A stretch of DNA of 64,000 nt, taken from the NCBI GenBank assembly GCA_963758205.1, contig CAVWUM010000002.1, positions 868,001 to 932,000 on the forward strand. The letters are read 5' to 3'. The notes beneath the pieces are model-generated. The model did not search any database and had not been told where the DNA came from. It saw nothing but the letters and a program-made list of their open reading frames with translations. Shown here one piece after another: positions 49,235-56,204 of the stretch. Within the stretch, counting starts at the first letter, position 1; each line of letters opens with the position of its first letter. The position numbers and the translations under genes were made by a program. This DNA is from Owenweeksia sp963758205. Lineage in GTDB: Bacteria; Bacteroidota; Bacteroidia; Flavobacteriales; Schleiferiaceae.

Positions 49235-49672
49235 TTGAATCTCCTGATATTAGGAAATAAAAACAAAGTTGATCGACTTTACAGGGTTGGTAGCTTATGG
49301 GTTTTAGGTATCAGTCTTCTAGCTGTATTATTCTCCTTTGCTCAAGCCATCTCTTTTACTGAGGGTTTCATTCTGGCTATCGCCTTTAATTTGGCTTATC
49401 ACCTAATGTATCACTTTATTAGTATCCTGTATTACGAGTTATTAATTTGGGTAAAGAGAAATGGAACTATACAAATTGCTCTTCTTGCAAAACTCATGGT
49501 TTGGCTCTTTGCGTATGCATTTCTTTTAGGTTCATATGGATTAATGGTATTTCTAATTATAAGAGCAATAATATCATCGGACTTTACTTATCTACTCCCA
49601 ATTCCGATACTAGCCGGACCTATTCTTGGGAGTAATAAGTTAATTATCAAGTTAAAAACCAAGACTGGCTAG
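49235..49672 (+). CDS. Small membrane protein of unknown function
   Basis: A 145-residue protein starting at a TTG, 24 bases after nhaD. It has about four hydrophobic helices (about 20-40, 45-65, 80-100 and 105-130) and a basic C-terminus (IIKLKTKTG). No family is recognised. The unusual start codon and lack of a motif lower confidence, but the hydrophobic pattern is coherent along the whole frame and no other frame looks coding. It may be co-transcribed with nhaD. Confidence 0.5.
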   Translation: MNLLILGNKNKVDRLYRVGSLWVLGISLLAVLFSFAQAISFTEGFILAIAFNLAYHLMYHFISILYYELLIWVKRNGTIQIALLAKLMVWLFAYAFLLGSYGLMVFLIIRAIISSDFTYLLPIPILAGPILGSNKLIIKLKTKTG

Positions 49673-49763
49673 TTCACCTCTCAATCTACCAATCATTAAA
49701 AGTGTAAACTTTCAATTGTTAATTTTTCTTTTGGGGCTTATAATCTGCGCTTAGCTAAGCCGT

Positions 49764-49771
49764 TATCTTTG
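49764..49771 (+). promoter_or_regulatory. Putative exbB promoter -7 element
   Basis: TATCTTTG, 19 bases before the exbB ATG. No TTG is found at the -33 distance. Confidence 0.5.
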
Positions 49772-49790
49772 GAGGTAAAATAAACCTTTC

Positions 49791-50504
49791 ATGAACATAC
49801 CCTTTTTGCAGATATCCATGCCCGACACCTCTGCCGTAAGCAACGGAGCTGAGGATATTGAGCCCGTAGAGAAAACCCTTTCTATAATAGATTTAATAAC
49901 CAGTGGTGGTATTGGTGGCCAGCTTATCATGGCTGTGCTGTTTATCCTCTCAATAGTGGCCGTTTACATTTTTATTGAGCGTTTTAATGCTATTAAGCGC
50001 GCCAATAAGGTAGATGCCAACTTTATCAATAATATTAAAGACCATGTAAGTCATGGAAGGCTTGATGCCGCCCGAGCCCTTTGCCAAAGCCAGAATACCC
50101 CTGTGGCCCGCATGATCCAAAAAGGAATATCGCGTATTGGTAAACCCTTAAAGGACATTACCTCAGCCATAGAAAACACAGGTAAGCTGGAAATTACCCG
50201 CCTCGAGAAAAACCTGGCCAGTATGGCCACCATAGCGGGTGCGGCACCTATGATTGGTTTCCTGGGTACAGTAATCGGTATGATACTGGCCTTCCATGAA
50301 ATGGCGGCTGCCGGTGGTCAAATTGATATTGAAATGCTGGCCGAAGGTATTTACACTGCTATGACCACTACTGTTGCCGGACTGATTGTTGGTATCATCG
50401 CCTACATAGGTTACAACCTTTTGGTAACGCGTGTGGATAAGGTAGTTTACAAGATGGAAGCCAACACAGTTGAATTCCTTGACCTGCTAAACGAACCCGC
50501 TTAA
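49791..50504 (+). CDS. exbB: MotA/TolQ/ExbB-family proton channel
   Basis: A 237-residue inner-membrane protein that with ExbD turns proton flow into work for TonB. There are three helices: about 38-60 (GQLIMAVLFILSIVAVYIFI), about 140-165 (MATIAGAAPMIGFLGTVIGM) and about 190-215 (TTTVAGLIVGIIAYIGYNLL). The long cytoplasmic loop between the first and second helices is as in ExbB. It starts a three-gene run, exbB-exbD-tonB, with 1 and 2 bases between genes. The run most likely energises TonB-dependent uptake, as receptors are common in this phylum. Confidence 0.94.
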   Translation: MNIPFLQISMPDTSAVSNGAEDIEPVEKTLSIIDLITSGGIGGQLIMAVLFILSIVAVYIFIERFNAIKRANKVDANFINNIKDHVSHGRLDAARALCQSQNTPVARMIQKGISRIGKPLKDITSAIENTGKLEITRLEKNLASMATIAGAAPMIGFLGTVIGMILAFHEMAAAGGQIDIEMLAEGIYTAMTTTVAGLIVGIIAYIGYNLLVTRVDKVVYKMEANTVEFLDLLNEPA

Positions 50505-50505
50505 G

Positions 50506-50898
50506 ATGGATTTAAAGAGAAGAAACAGAGTAAGTGCAGAGTTCAGCATGAGCAGCATGACGGACATCGTGTTTCTGCTGCTTATATTTTTTATGATAGC
50601 TTCTACCTTAGTTACCAGTTCGGCTTTGGATTTAATTTTACCTAGCAGCAAGGCTCAGGATGTAAACAAGCCCAATATTTCGGTGAGTATTACTCCAGAC
50701 TTAAGATACTCTGTTGGTAAAACAGAAGTGCCTGAATCAGGTCTTGAAGCTTTGATTCTCAATGAGGCCAAAGGAAGTAAAGATGCAGTACTAATGCTTT
50801 TTGCTGATAAATCGGTACCTTACGAAAAGGTGGTTCTGGTAATGGATATTGCGTATAGGAACAAGCTGAAAATGATTGCAGCCACTAATTCCAAATAA
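50506..50898 (+). CDS. exbD: ExbD/TolR-family biopolymer transport protein
   Basis: A 130-residue protein with one N-terminal membrane helix (about 17-37; MTDIVFLLLIFFMIASTLV), which holds the essential aspartate (D18) of the proton path. The periplasmic part ends with VPYEKVVLVMDIAYRNKLKMIAAT, typical for ExbD. It begins 1 base after exbB. Many Bacteroidota carry two exbD copies in a row; only one is here. Confidence 0.94.
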   Translation: MDLKRRNRVSAEFSMSSMTDIVFLLLIFFMIASTLVTSSALDLILPSSKAQDVNKPNISVSITPDLRYSVGKTEVPESGLEALILNEAKGSKDAVLMLFADKSVPYEKVVLVMDIAYRNKLKMIAATNSK

Positions 50899-50900
50899 TT

Positions 50901-51719
50901 ATGTTTAAAGAGATATGGAACGATAAAGACCGAAGGAAAGGGCTGATTGGCTCTATAGTTTTCCATGCTCTTTTGTTACTGCTGTTTTTATTTGTAGGAT
51001 TAAAATACATGGAGCCTAAACCCGAAATAGGCATTGTGATCAATTTCGGTAGCTCTGAAACCGGTATGGGCGATCAGGCGGATGGTGCCCAAACGGCCGT
51101 TTCGGAACCTACCCCCCAGCAAACCAATCCTGACCCGGTAGAAAACCCCATGGAAGCCGAAACGCCTGTGCAAACACAGGATGCTGTAGAGGCCCCATCG
51201 GTGGAAACCAAAAAGAATAACAAGCCCAAAACCGAAGAAAAACCCAAGGTGCAGGAACCTGAAAAGCCCAAACCCAGCAGTGAGCTGGAAAAAATGCTGC
51301 AGAGTGTAAAAAGCTCTAAATCGGGTGGCGAGGGCGAAAAAGAAGGCTCCGGTGACCAGGGCAGCCCCGATGGTGATCCAAACAGTAAAAACCGTACAGG
51401 TGGAAGCATTGGTGGCGGTGGAACCGGAGGTAGCGGGAATTATCTATTAGATGGCCGCCAGGCCCTGAGTAAGCCCAAACCAGATTACCCCTGTACGGAT
51501 GAAGGTAGAGTAGTGGTAAAGATTTATGTAAACCAAAGTGGCAAGGTAACCAATGCCATACCCGGTGAGCGCATACCTGGTGGTGCCGCCAGCACCACAG
51601 CTAGCGGTTGTCTGTACGATAAAGCCAAAGCAGCAGCATTAAAAACCACTTGGCAACCGGATAATAGTGCTCCAAGCACTCAAATCGGATTTATCATCTA
51701 CAACTTCCAAAAACAATAG
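50901..51719 (+). CDS. TonB-like energy transducer
   Basis: A 272-residue protein with an N-terminal membrane helix (about 16-36), a long periplasmic P/E/K/T-rich linker (about 60-150; PKTEEKPKVQEPEKPKPSSE), a glycine/serine-rich stretch (GGSIGGGGTGGSGN) and a C-terminal TonB-type fold (DEGRVVVKIYVNQSGKVTNAI ... AKAAALKTTWQPD). It would pass energy from ExbB/ExbD to outer-membrane receptors. The gene follows exbD by 2 bases. The C-terminal domain is somewhat short but complete in outline. Confidence 0.88.
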   Translation: MFKEIWNDKDRRKGLIGSIVFHALLLLLFLFVGLKYMEPKPEIGIVINFGSSETGMGDQADGAQTAVSEPTPQQTNPDPVENPMEAETPVQTQDAVEAPSVETKKNNKPKTEEKPKVQEPEKPKPSSELEKMLQSVKSSKSGGEGEKEGSGDQGSPDGDPNSKNRTGGSIGGGGTGGSGNYLLDGRQALSKPKPDYPCTDEGRVVVKIYVNQSGKVTNAIPGERIPGGAASTTASGCLYDKAKAAALKTTWQPDNSAPSTQIGFIIYNFQKQ

Positions 51720-51730
51720 ATTAACTGCTT

Positions 51731-53014
51731 TTGAAAGAGCAAGGGAAAACTGAATCACCTGAGGCCAGGTCCCCCTTAGGGGGAATTAGGGGGCAAACAT
51801 ACCAGGAGTGCCTGGATTGGCTGTTCGCCCAATTGCCCATGTACCAGCGTGTGGGGGGTGCGGCCTACAAAGCCGACCTCAGCAACACTTTGCAGCTAAT
51901 GGAAATATTGGAGCACCCGGAAGCAAAATTCAAAAGTGTGCATGTGGCCGGCACCAATGGTAAAGGCTCAGTATCTCACATGTTGGCAGCTATATTTCAA
52001 AAGGCCGGCTACAAAACCGGACTGTACACCTCCCCTCACCTTAAGGATTTCAGAGAACGCATCCGCATAAATGGAGAGATGATTCCTGAAGAAAAAGTGG
52101 TGGCCTTTGTTGATCAGTATAAAGAGAACTTCACTTCACTTGGTCTTTCCTTTTTTGAAATGACTGTAGGCATGGCGTTTCAATATTTTGCAGATGAAAA
52201 GGTGGATATTGCCATAGTAGAAGTAGGCATGGGCGGCCGGCTGGACAGTACTAATGTGGTTACGCCCCAGCTTAGCGTCATCACCAATATCAGTTTGGAT
52301 CATACCCAGTTTTTGGGAAATACTAAAGCCCTGATTGCCGCTGAAAAAGGAGGCATTATAAAGCCCGGCATTCCTGTAGTAATAGGTGAACGGGATGAGG
52401 AAAGCAGCCCTGTATTTGAAAAAATCGCTAAAGAACGTAATGCCCCCATTTTGTTTGCTGAGGACCTTATTCCATGGCGCACCGTAGATGCCCTTGATTT
52501 AAAAGGCCTTTATCAGGAAAGAAATATCAGAACCGTATTGGCTGCTGTAAACGTGCTTTCATCGCAGGGCCACAACCTGCACATTCATTTGGAAGAAGCG
52601 CTGAACAATACGGCCAAACTAACCGGCCTGCGCGGACGCTGGGAGCAGATTGGAAGTAAGCCTAAAATTATTTGTGATACCGGTCATAACGAGGCAGGAG
52701 TGCAAATGGTATTGGATCAACTGAAGCGGGAAAGTTATCGCCAGCTACACATTGTTTGGGGCATGGTGGGCGATAAAGACATCAGCACCATTTTGCGGAT
52801 GCTACCCAAGCATGCTATTTACTACTTCTGTAAACCTGATATTCCCCGTGGTAAAAATGCAGAAGAACTGGGCCGCGAAGCGGTTCGTTTTGGCCTTTCG
52901 GGAAAAAGCTACTCATCGGTAACTAAAGCGCTGGACGCTGCGCGCTCTCATACTTTATCTGACGACCTGATTTTTGTTGGAGGGAGTACGTTTGTAGTTG
53001 GGGAGGTGATATAG
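51731..53014 (+). CDS. folC: Folylpolyglutamate/dihydrofolate synthase
   Basis: A 427-residue Mur-ligase-fold enzyme that adds glutamates to folates and/or makes dihydrofolate. Motifs are FKSVHVAGTNGKGSVSHMLAAI (ATP site), GLYTSPHLKDFRERIRINGE, VGMGGRLDSTNVV, ISLDHTQFLG and ICDTGHNEAGVQMVL. Family members usually start just before TYQECLDWLFAQLPMYQRVG. Here no ATG precedes it; the open frame begins with a TTG and carries about 22 extra residues encoded partly by a CCCCCT-AGGGGG repeat. An ATT within the repeat is another, rarer start. It lies 11 bases after tonB. The enzyme call is firm, the start is not. Confidence 0.93.
   Translation: MKEQGKTESPEARSPLGGIRGQTYQECLDWLFAQLPMYQRVGGAAYKADLSNTLQLMEILEHPEAKFKSVHVAGTNGKGSVSHMLAAIFQKAGYKTGLYTSPHLKDFRERIRINGEMIPEEKVVAFVDQYKENFTSLGLSFFEMTVGMAFQYFADEKVDIAIVEVGMGGRLDSTNVVTPQLSVITNISLDHTQFLGNTKALIAAEKGGIIKPGIPVVIGERDEESSPVFEKIAKERNAPILFAEDLIPWRTVDALDLKGLYQERNIRTVLAAVNVLSSQGHNLHIHLEEALNNTAKLTGLRGRWEQIGSKPKIICDTGHNEAGVQMVLDQLKRESYRQLHIVWGMVGDKDISTILRMLPKHAIYYFCKPDIPRGKNAEELGREAVRFGLSGKSYSSVTKALDAARSHTLSDDLIFVGGSTFVVGEVI
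51771..51793. repeat. C/G-run repeat at the folC start
   Basis: CCCCCTTAGGGGG followed by AATTAGGGGG: a 6-bp inverted repeat plus a direct TTAGGGGG copy. It resembles short C/G-run repeats seen in Bacteroidota genomes. It sits inside the reading frame leading into folC. Confidence 0.45.
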
Positions 53015-53050
53015 GTTCGTTTAGGTATCTTTGAGTTTGAAAATCGATTG

Positions 53051-53287
53051 ATGATGGAAGTAAAGGTTGACATGGATTTTAAAGCCATTCTGAAATTAAT
53101 ATCTCAGTTGCCTGATGAGAAGGCCAAAGAATTATTTTCATTCTTAAAAGGAAGACTTCATTCAAAAAACACTGGTGGTAAAAATGACCTGAAAAAGTTA
53201 GTCCTTGCAGCCCCGACCTGGGACGATGCTCAATTTAATCTCATGCAGGAAGCCCGGGATTCAATAAACAGCTCCAGACTTGCATGA
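53051..53287 (+). CDS. Antitoxin partner of the VapC-type toxin
   Basis: A 78-residue protein (ATG at 53051; an ATG at 53054 is equally possible). The N-terminal part MDFKAILKLISQLPDEKAKELFSFLK looks like a helical dimerisation segment seen in Bacteroidota antitoxins. The C-terminal KKLVLAAPTWDDAQFNLMQEARDSINSSRLA has the toxin-binding 'W-x-D ... I' pattern. Its stop overlaps the toxin start by 4 bases (ATGA). The pair sits just after folC. Confidence 0.8.
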   Translation: MMEVKVDMDFKAILKLISQLPDEKAKELFSFLKGRLHSKNTGGKNDLKKLVLAAPTWDDAQFNLMQEARDSINSSRLA

Positions 53288-53658
53288 TACTGCTGGACTC
53301 TTCAGTTCTCATTGATCTTTTCAGAAAAAAGAAGAAAGAAAACTCATATTTCTATAAAAACCTGTTTGAGTTTGAAGATTTTGCTATTTCAACCATTACC
53401 CATTACGAAATAGGCATTGGAAATAGTTCAACATTTCCGGATTACTGGAAAACACTTACAGATAATTTATCAGTGCTTCCATTGGACAAGAAGTGTGCGG
53501 AAGTGGCTATAGATATTTATCTTGAATTAAAACGTAAAAGTAAATTGATTGACCTTGCGGATATTCTTATTGCGTCAACGGCCATTTCAAACTCGGTTCC
53601 TCTCGCTACATTAAATAAAAAACATTTTACAAGAATTTCAGATCTGGAAATTCTTTAA
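53284..53658 (+). CDS. VapC-type PIN-domain toxin
   Basis: A 124-residue PIN-domain ribonuclease. The acidic active-site residues are visible: D5 in LLDSSVLIDLF, the glutamate in ISTITHYEIGIG and the aspartates in LIDLADILIASTAI, with a final TLNKKHFTRISDLEIL. VapC toxins cut tRNA or rRNA and are held by their antitoxin. Its stop overlaps that of the convergent secreted-protein gene by 4 bases. The toxin call is strong; the RNA target is unknown. Confidence 0.93.
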   Translation: MILLDSSVLIDLFRKKKKENSYFYKNLFEFEDFAISTITHYEIGIGNSSTFPDYWKTLTDNLSVLPLDKKCAEVAIDIYLELKRKSKLIDLADILIASTAISNSVPLATLNKKHFTRISDLEIL

Positions 53659-55136
53659 CTCCCGGACTTCTCCACCAATCTGGTTATTTGCCGTCCGCCA
53701 ATGTCAATACTAAGCAGGTACATACCTGTGGCGTAATCCGAAATATCTATTTCCGTACTACGGCTATTAGTTTCTATAGATTTCAGTTTACGACCCGTCA
53801 TATCAAGTAGTATAACTTTTTCAGGAATACTCTCCCTGGTGAGCAAAATGAAGCGGTTTTGCGTGGGATTTGGGTAAATGGATATTTGATCAGCTATATC
53901 CTTTTCATAAATAGAGGTTGTATTACAATCTGAAACAACGAAATACAAGTAGTCATCAGGGTATTTATTTCCACACGGTGTATAATAATTTCCATTTTTT
54001 ATATACAGAAAATACACTCCATTCTTAAGGGGTGCTCTATGTAGCTCTAACCAAACTGAATCTGAAATCAGAGCTGGGTTTGAATTAGTAGATGCTTTTA
54101 CAACCGGTCTTAAAATACTGTCAGGGCCAACAATCCTAAATTCGCTGGCATCAATCGAAATCCCATTTTCAGAAAATGTATTTGTTCCAAAAGAAATAAT
54201 AGTGTCATTACACCCTACCCCATAAAGGGTATCACTTTTTATTAGACCTCCGTCATGTGAGGCATATAGATAGTCTGCGCAAGTATCGCGAACTACTACG
54301 TTTATCTCCTGATTTATAGAGCCAACCATTACATAAGTACCAATGGTTTGAATATATCGGTATTCCTCTATACGCACTACCGTAGAATAGATGCCAGCTG
54401 CTATAGGCGTAAAACTGGTAGGTGAATAACCATTAGATGTAGGCAGGGGGTTATTTAAATTGAATCCCGGTGTGTAACCTACGGCTCGTCCGTTTGAGTC
54501 GAGAATGGGAGCATTGATAAAATTTAATGAATCTCCATCTGGCTCAGATGCCCAGATAGTTAATCTTACTTCCTGGTTTTTGCAGAACATATAACGTGGA
54601 GGATAAGTAGATAATTCTGCCGAGGAATTTGGGCCATATGTATTATTTAATGAGGCTCCAAGAAAGAACTTCGTACTATCTGGTTGAATGATGTTATTTA
54701 CGAACTTGTTTCTACAGCATTGGGCATACCCGATCTCAAAATCAGAACATATACCAGGTAGGACTACGGTATCCTGATAATAATAGGCAAATAGCCCGAT
54801 ACTATCCGAGTTTAGGGTATCCATACAATTAACAGATGGAGGCCATTGAACTCCACCATGGCCGGAGACTGGCGCTCCAATAGGAACAAATGGTTTTAGA
54901 TTTAATACCTGGCGGGGAAAACAGGATGAAGTAATGACTGCCTCCTGATTAGTGTAAGCGGAGGTATCAACGGTTTTAAAAATTGTTAATGTAATTATAT
55001 AGTGATGCGGAATAGCAGTTCTTTGTCCAATATATTCATATGTCAACTCCCCACCTGAGGGGGGAATGCTTTGCGATATTGATTCGCTGGAAAAGAATAA
55101 TACGAGTGAAAACAGGAATATAAGACGGCTGGCCAT
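53655..55136 (-). CDS. T9SS cargo protein with type A sorting domain
   Basis: A 493-residue secreted protein with a signal peptide (SLVLFFSSESISQS). The mature N-terminus GGELTYEYIGQRTAIPHHYIITLTIFKTVD resembles the opening of many large Bacteroidota adhesin-like proteins. Cysteines at ITSSCFP, CSDFEIGYAQCCRN and RDTCADYLY suggest disulphides. A type A sorting tail (ISIYPNPTQNRFILLT ... ATGMYLLSIDIGGRQ) closes it. It is the third T9SS cargo in the window. No enzyme motif is visible. It may be a surface adhesin, but that is inference. Confidence 0.87.
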   Translation of the reverse strand: MASRLIFLFSLVLFFSSESISQSIPPSGGELTYEYIGQRTAIPHHYIITLTIFKTVDTSAYTNQEAVITSSCFPRQVLNLKPFVPIGAPVSGHGGVQWPPSVNCMDTLNSDSIGLFAYYYQDTVVLPGICSDFEIGYAQCCRNKFVNNIIQPDSTKFFLGASLNNTYGPNSSAELSTYPPRYMFCKNQEVRLTIWASEPDGDSLNFINAPILDSNGRAVGYTPGFNLNNPLPTSNGYSPTSFTPIAAGIYSTVVRIEEYRYIQTIGTYVMVGSINQEINVVVRDTCADYLYASHDGGLIKSDTLYGVGCNDTIISFGTNTFSENGISIDASEFRIVGPDSILRPVVKASTNSNPALISDSVWLELHRAPLKNGVYFLYIKNGNYYTPCGNKYPDDYLYFVVSDCNTTSIYEKDIADQISIYPNPTQNRFILLTRESIPEKVILLDMTGRKLKSIETNSRSTEIDISDYATGMYLLSIDIGGRQITRLVEKSGS

Positions 55137-55239
55137 TTCAATTGGTTTGTGGTTCTATTTGTGAAGTACCACAAAATGTGAGCACTACAAAACACCAAAT
55201 TTGTAAAGAAAGGCTTTCGCAAATTTGCCGTAGTGCTTT

Positions 55240-56115
55240 CTACCTAAAAACTTCCTCTTTTTCCTCTTCCCTCCTTTCGGGCATAGTACCGTTGCGGAGT
55301 TTCCACTCCCGCTGCTTTTTAAAGGGATGAATTAATAGCATCCAGAATTTATTGTCGGCATTTTCGCGATAAGCCGGTACGCCAATAATGATTTTGTCCT
55401 GTTTAATATTGAGGCGTTTGGTACCATGTAGCCTGTCCCACCAATTGAGTACGGTGCTGTAGTTGCTATCTGTTTCATCTTTTACAATAGAGTGGTGAAT
55501 ACCGTGCATACGGGGGGTTACAATAAACTTAACCAGGGCGCCCTCAAGCCAGCGTGGCAGCTTTATGTTGCTATGGTGAAAAAGCGTGGCCGACTCAAAA
55601 ACGATCTCGTACACCAGCAACATCATGGGTGAAACTCCTGAAATAGCAATCACAATCAACCTGAATGGTATTGACATAAGCAACTCACCAAAATGAAAGC
55701 GAATAGCGGTGGAAATGTCCATTTCAGTATCGGCATGGTGCACATTGTGGAAGCGCCATAAAAAGGGTACCCGGTGATTGAGTCTGTGCCAGATGTAAAT
55801 GGCATAATCGAGTGTTAATAATCCTAGCGTCCATTGTAGCCAAGCAGGTAACTCCACCAAATTGAGAATACCAATGTTATTTTCACCAAAATAGTAAGCC
55901 GCATATACCGTAACTGGCAATAGCAGAAGCCTGGCCAATGGTAAGCCCGTAACTGATAGCAGTGCGTTATGTATCCATCTCGGAAATCGTTTGGCTTTCC
56001 AAGGACGTAACACAATAAAAAACTCCAGCAGCGCTAACACGGCAAACACTCCAATCAAAATGGGGAATGCCACATTATCCATAAAGGGGAGATCGAATAG
56101 ATTGTCTTTATTCAT
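55240..56115 (-). CDS. Fatty acid hydroxylase/sterol desaturase family protein
   Basis: A 291-residue membrane di-iron enzyme with about four to five helices. The histidine clusters that bind iron are HRLNHR, HNVHHAD, HHSN and HGIHHSI. Family members hydroxylate or desaturate lipids, including fatty acids, carotenoids and alkylglycerols. The substrate here cannot be told. It stands alone on the minus strand, with about 90 bases to the helicase operon. The C-terminus is very charged (ERREEEKEE). Confidence 0.92.
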   Translation of the reverse strand: MNKDNLFDLPFMDNVAFPILIGVFAVLALLEFFIVLRPWKAKRFPRWIHNALLSVTGLPLARLLLLPVTVYAAYYFGENNIGILNLVELPAWLQWTLGLLTLDYAIYIWHRLNHRVPFLWRFHNVHHADTEMDISTAIRFHFGELLMSIPFRLIVIAISGVSPMMLLVYEIVFESATLFHHSNIKLPRWLEGALVKFIVTPRMHGIHHSIVKDETDSNYSTVLNWWDRLHGTKRLNIKQDKIIIGVPAYRENADNKFWMLLIHPFKKQREWKLRNGTMPERREEEKEEVFR

Positions 56116-56204
56116 ATTGCTTTTTGCAGAGGCGTCAAAAGTAAAACAATGCCGGCCAGCCGTTGGTGATAAAGGTTACTCACCCCGCCTTAGCCGAGTA
56201 TTTA

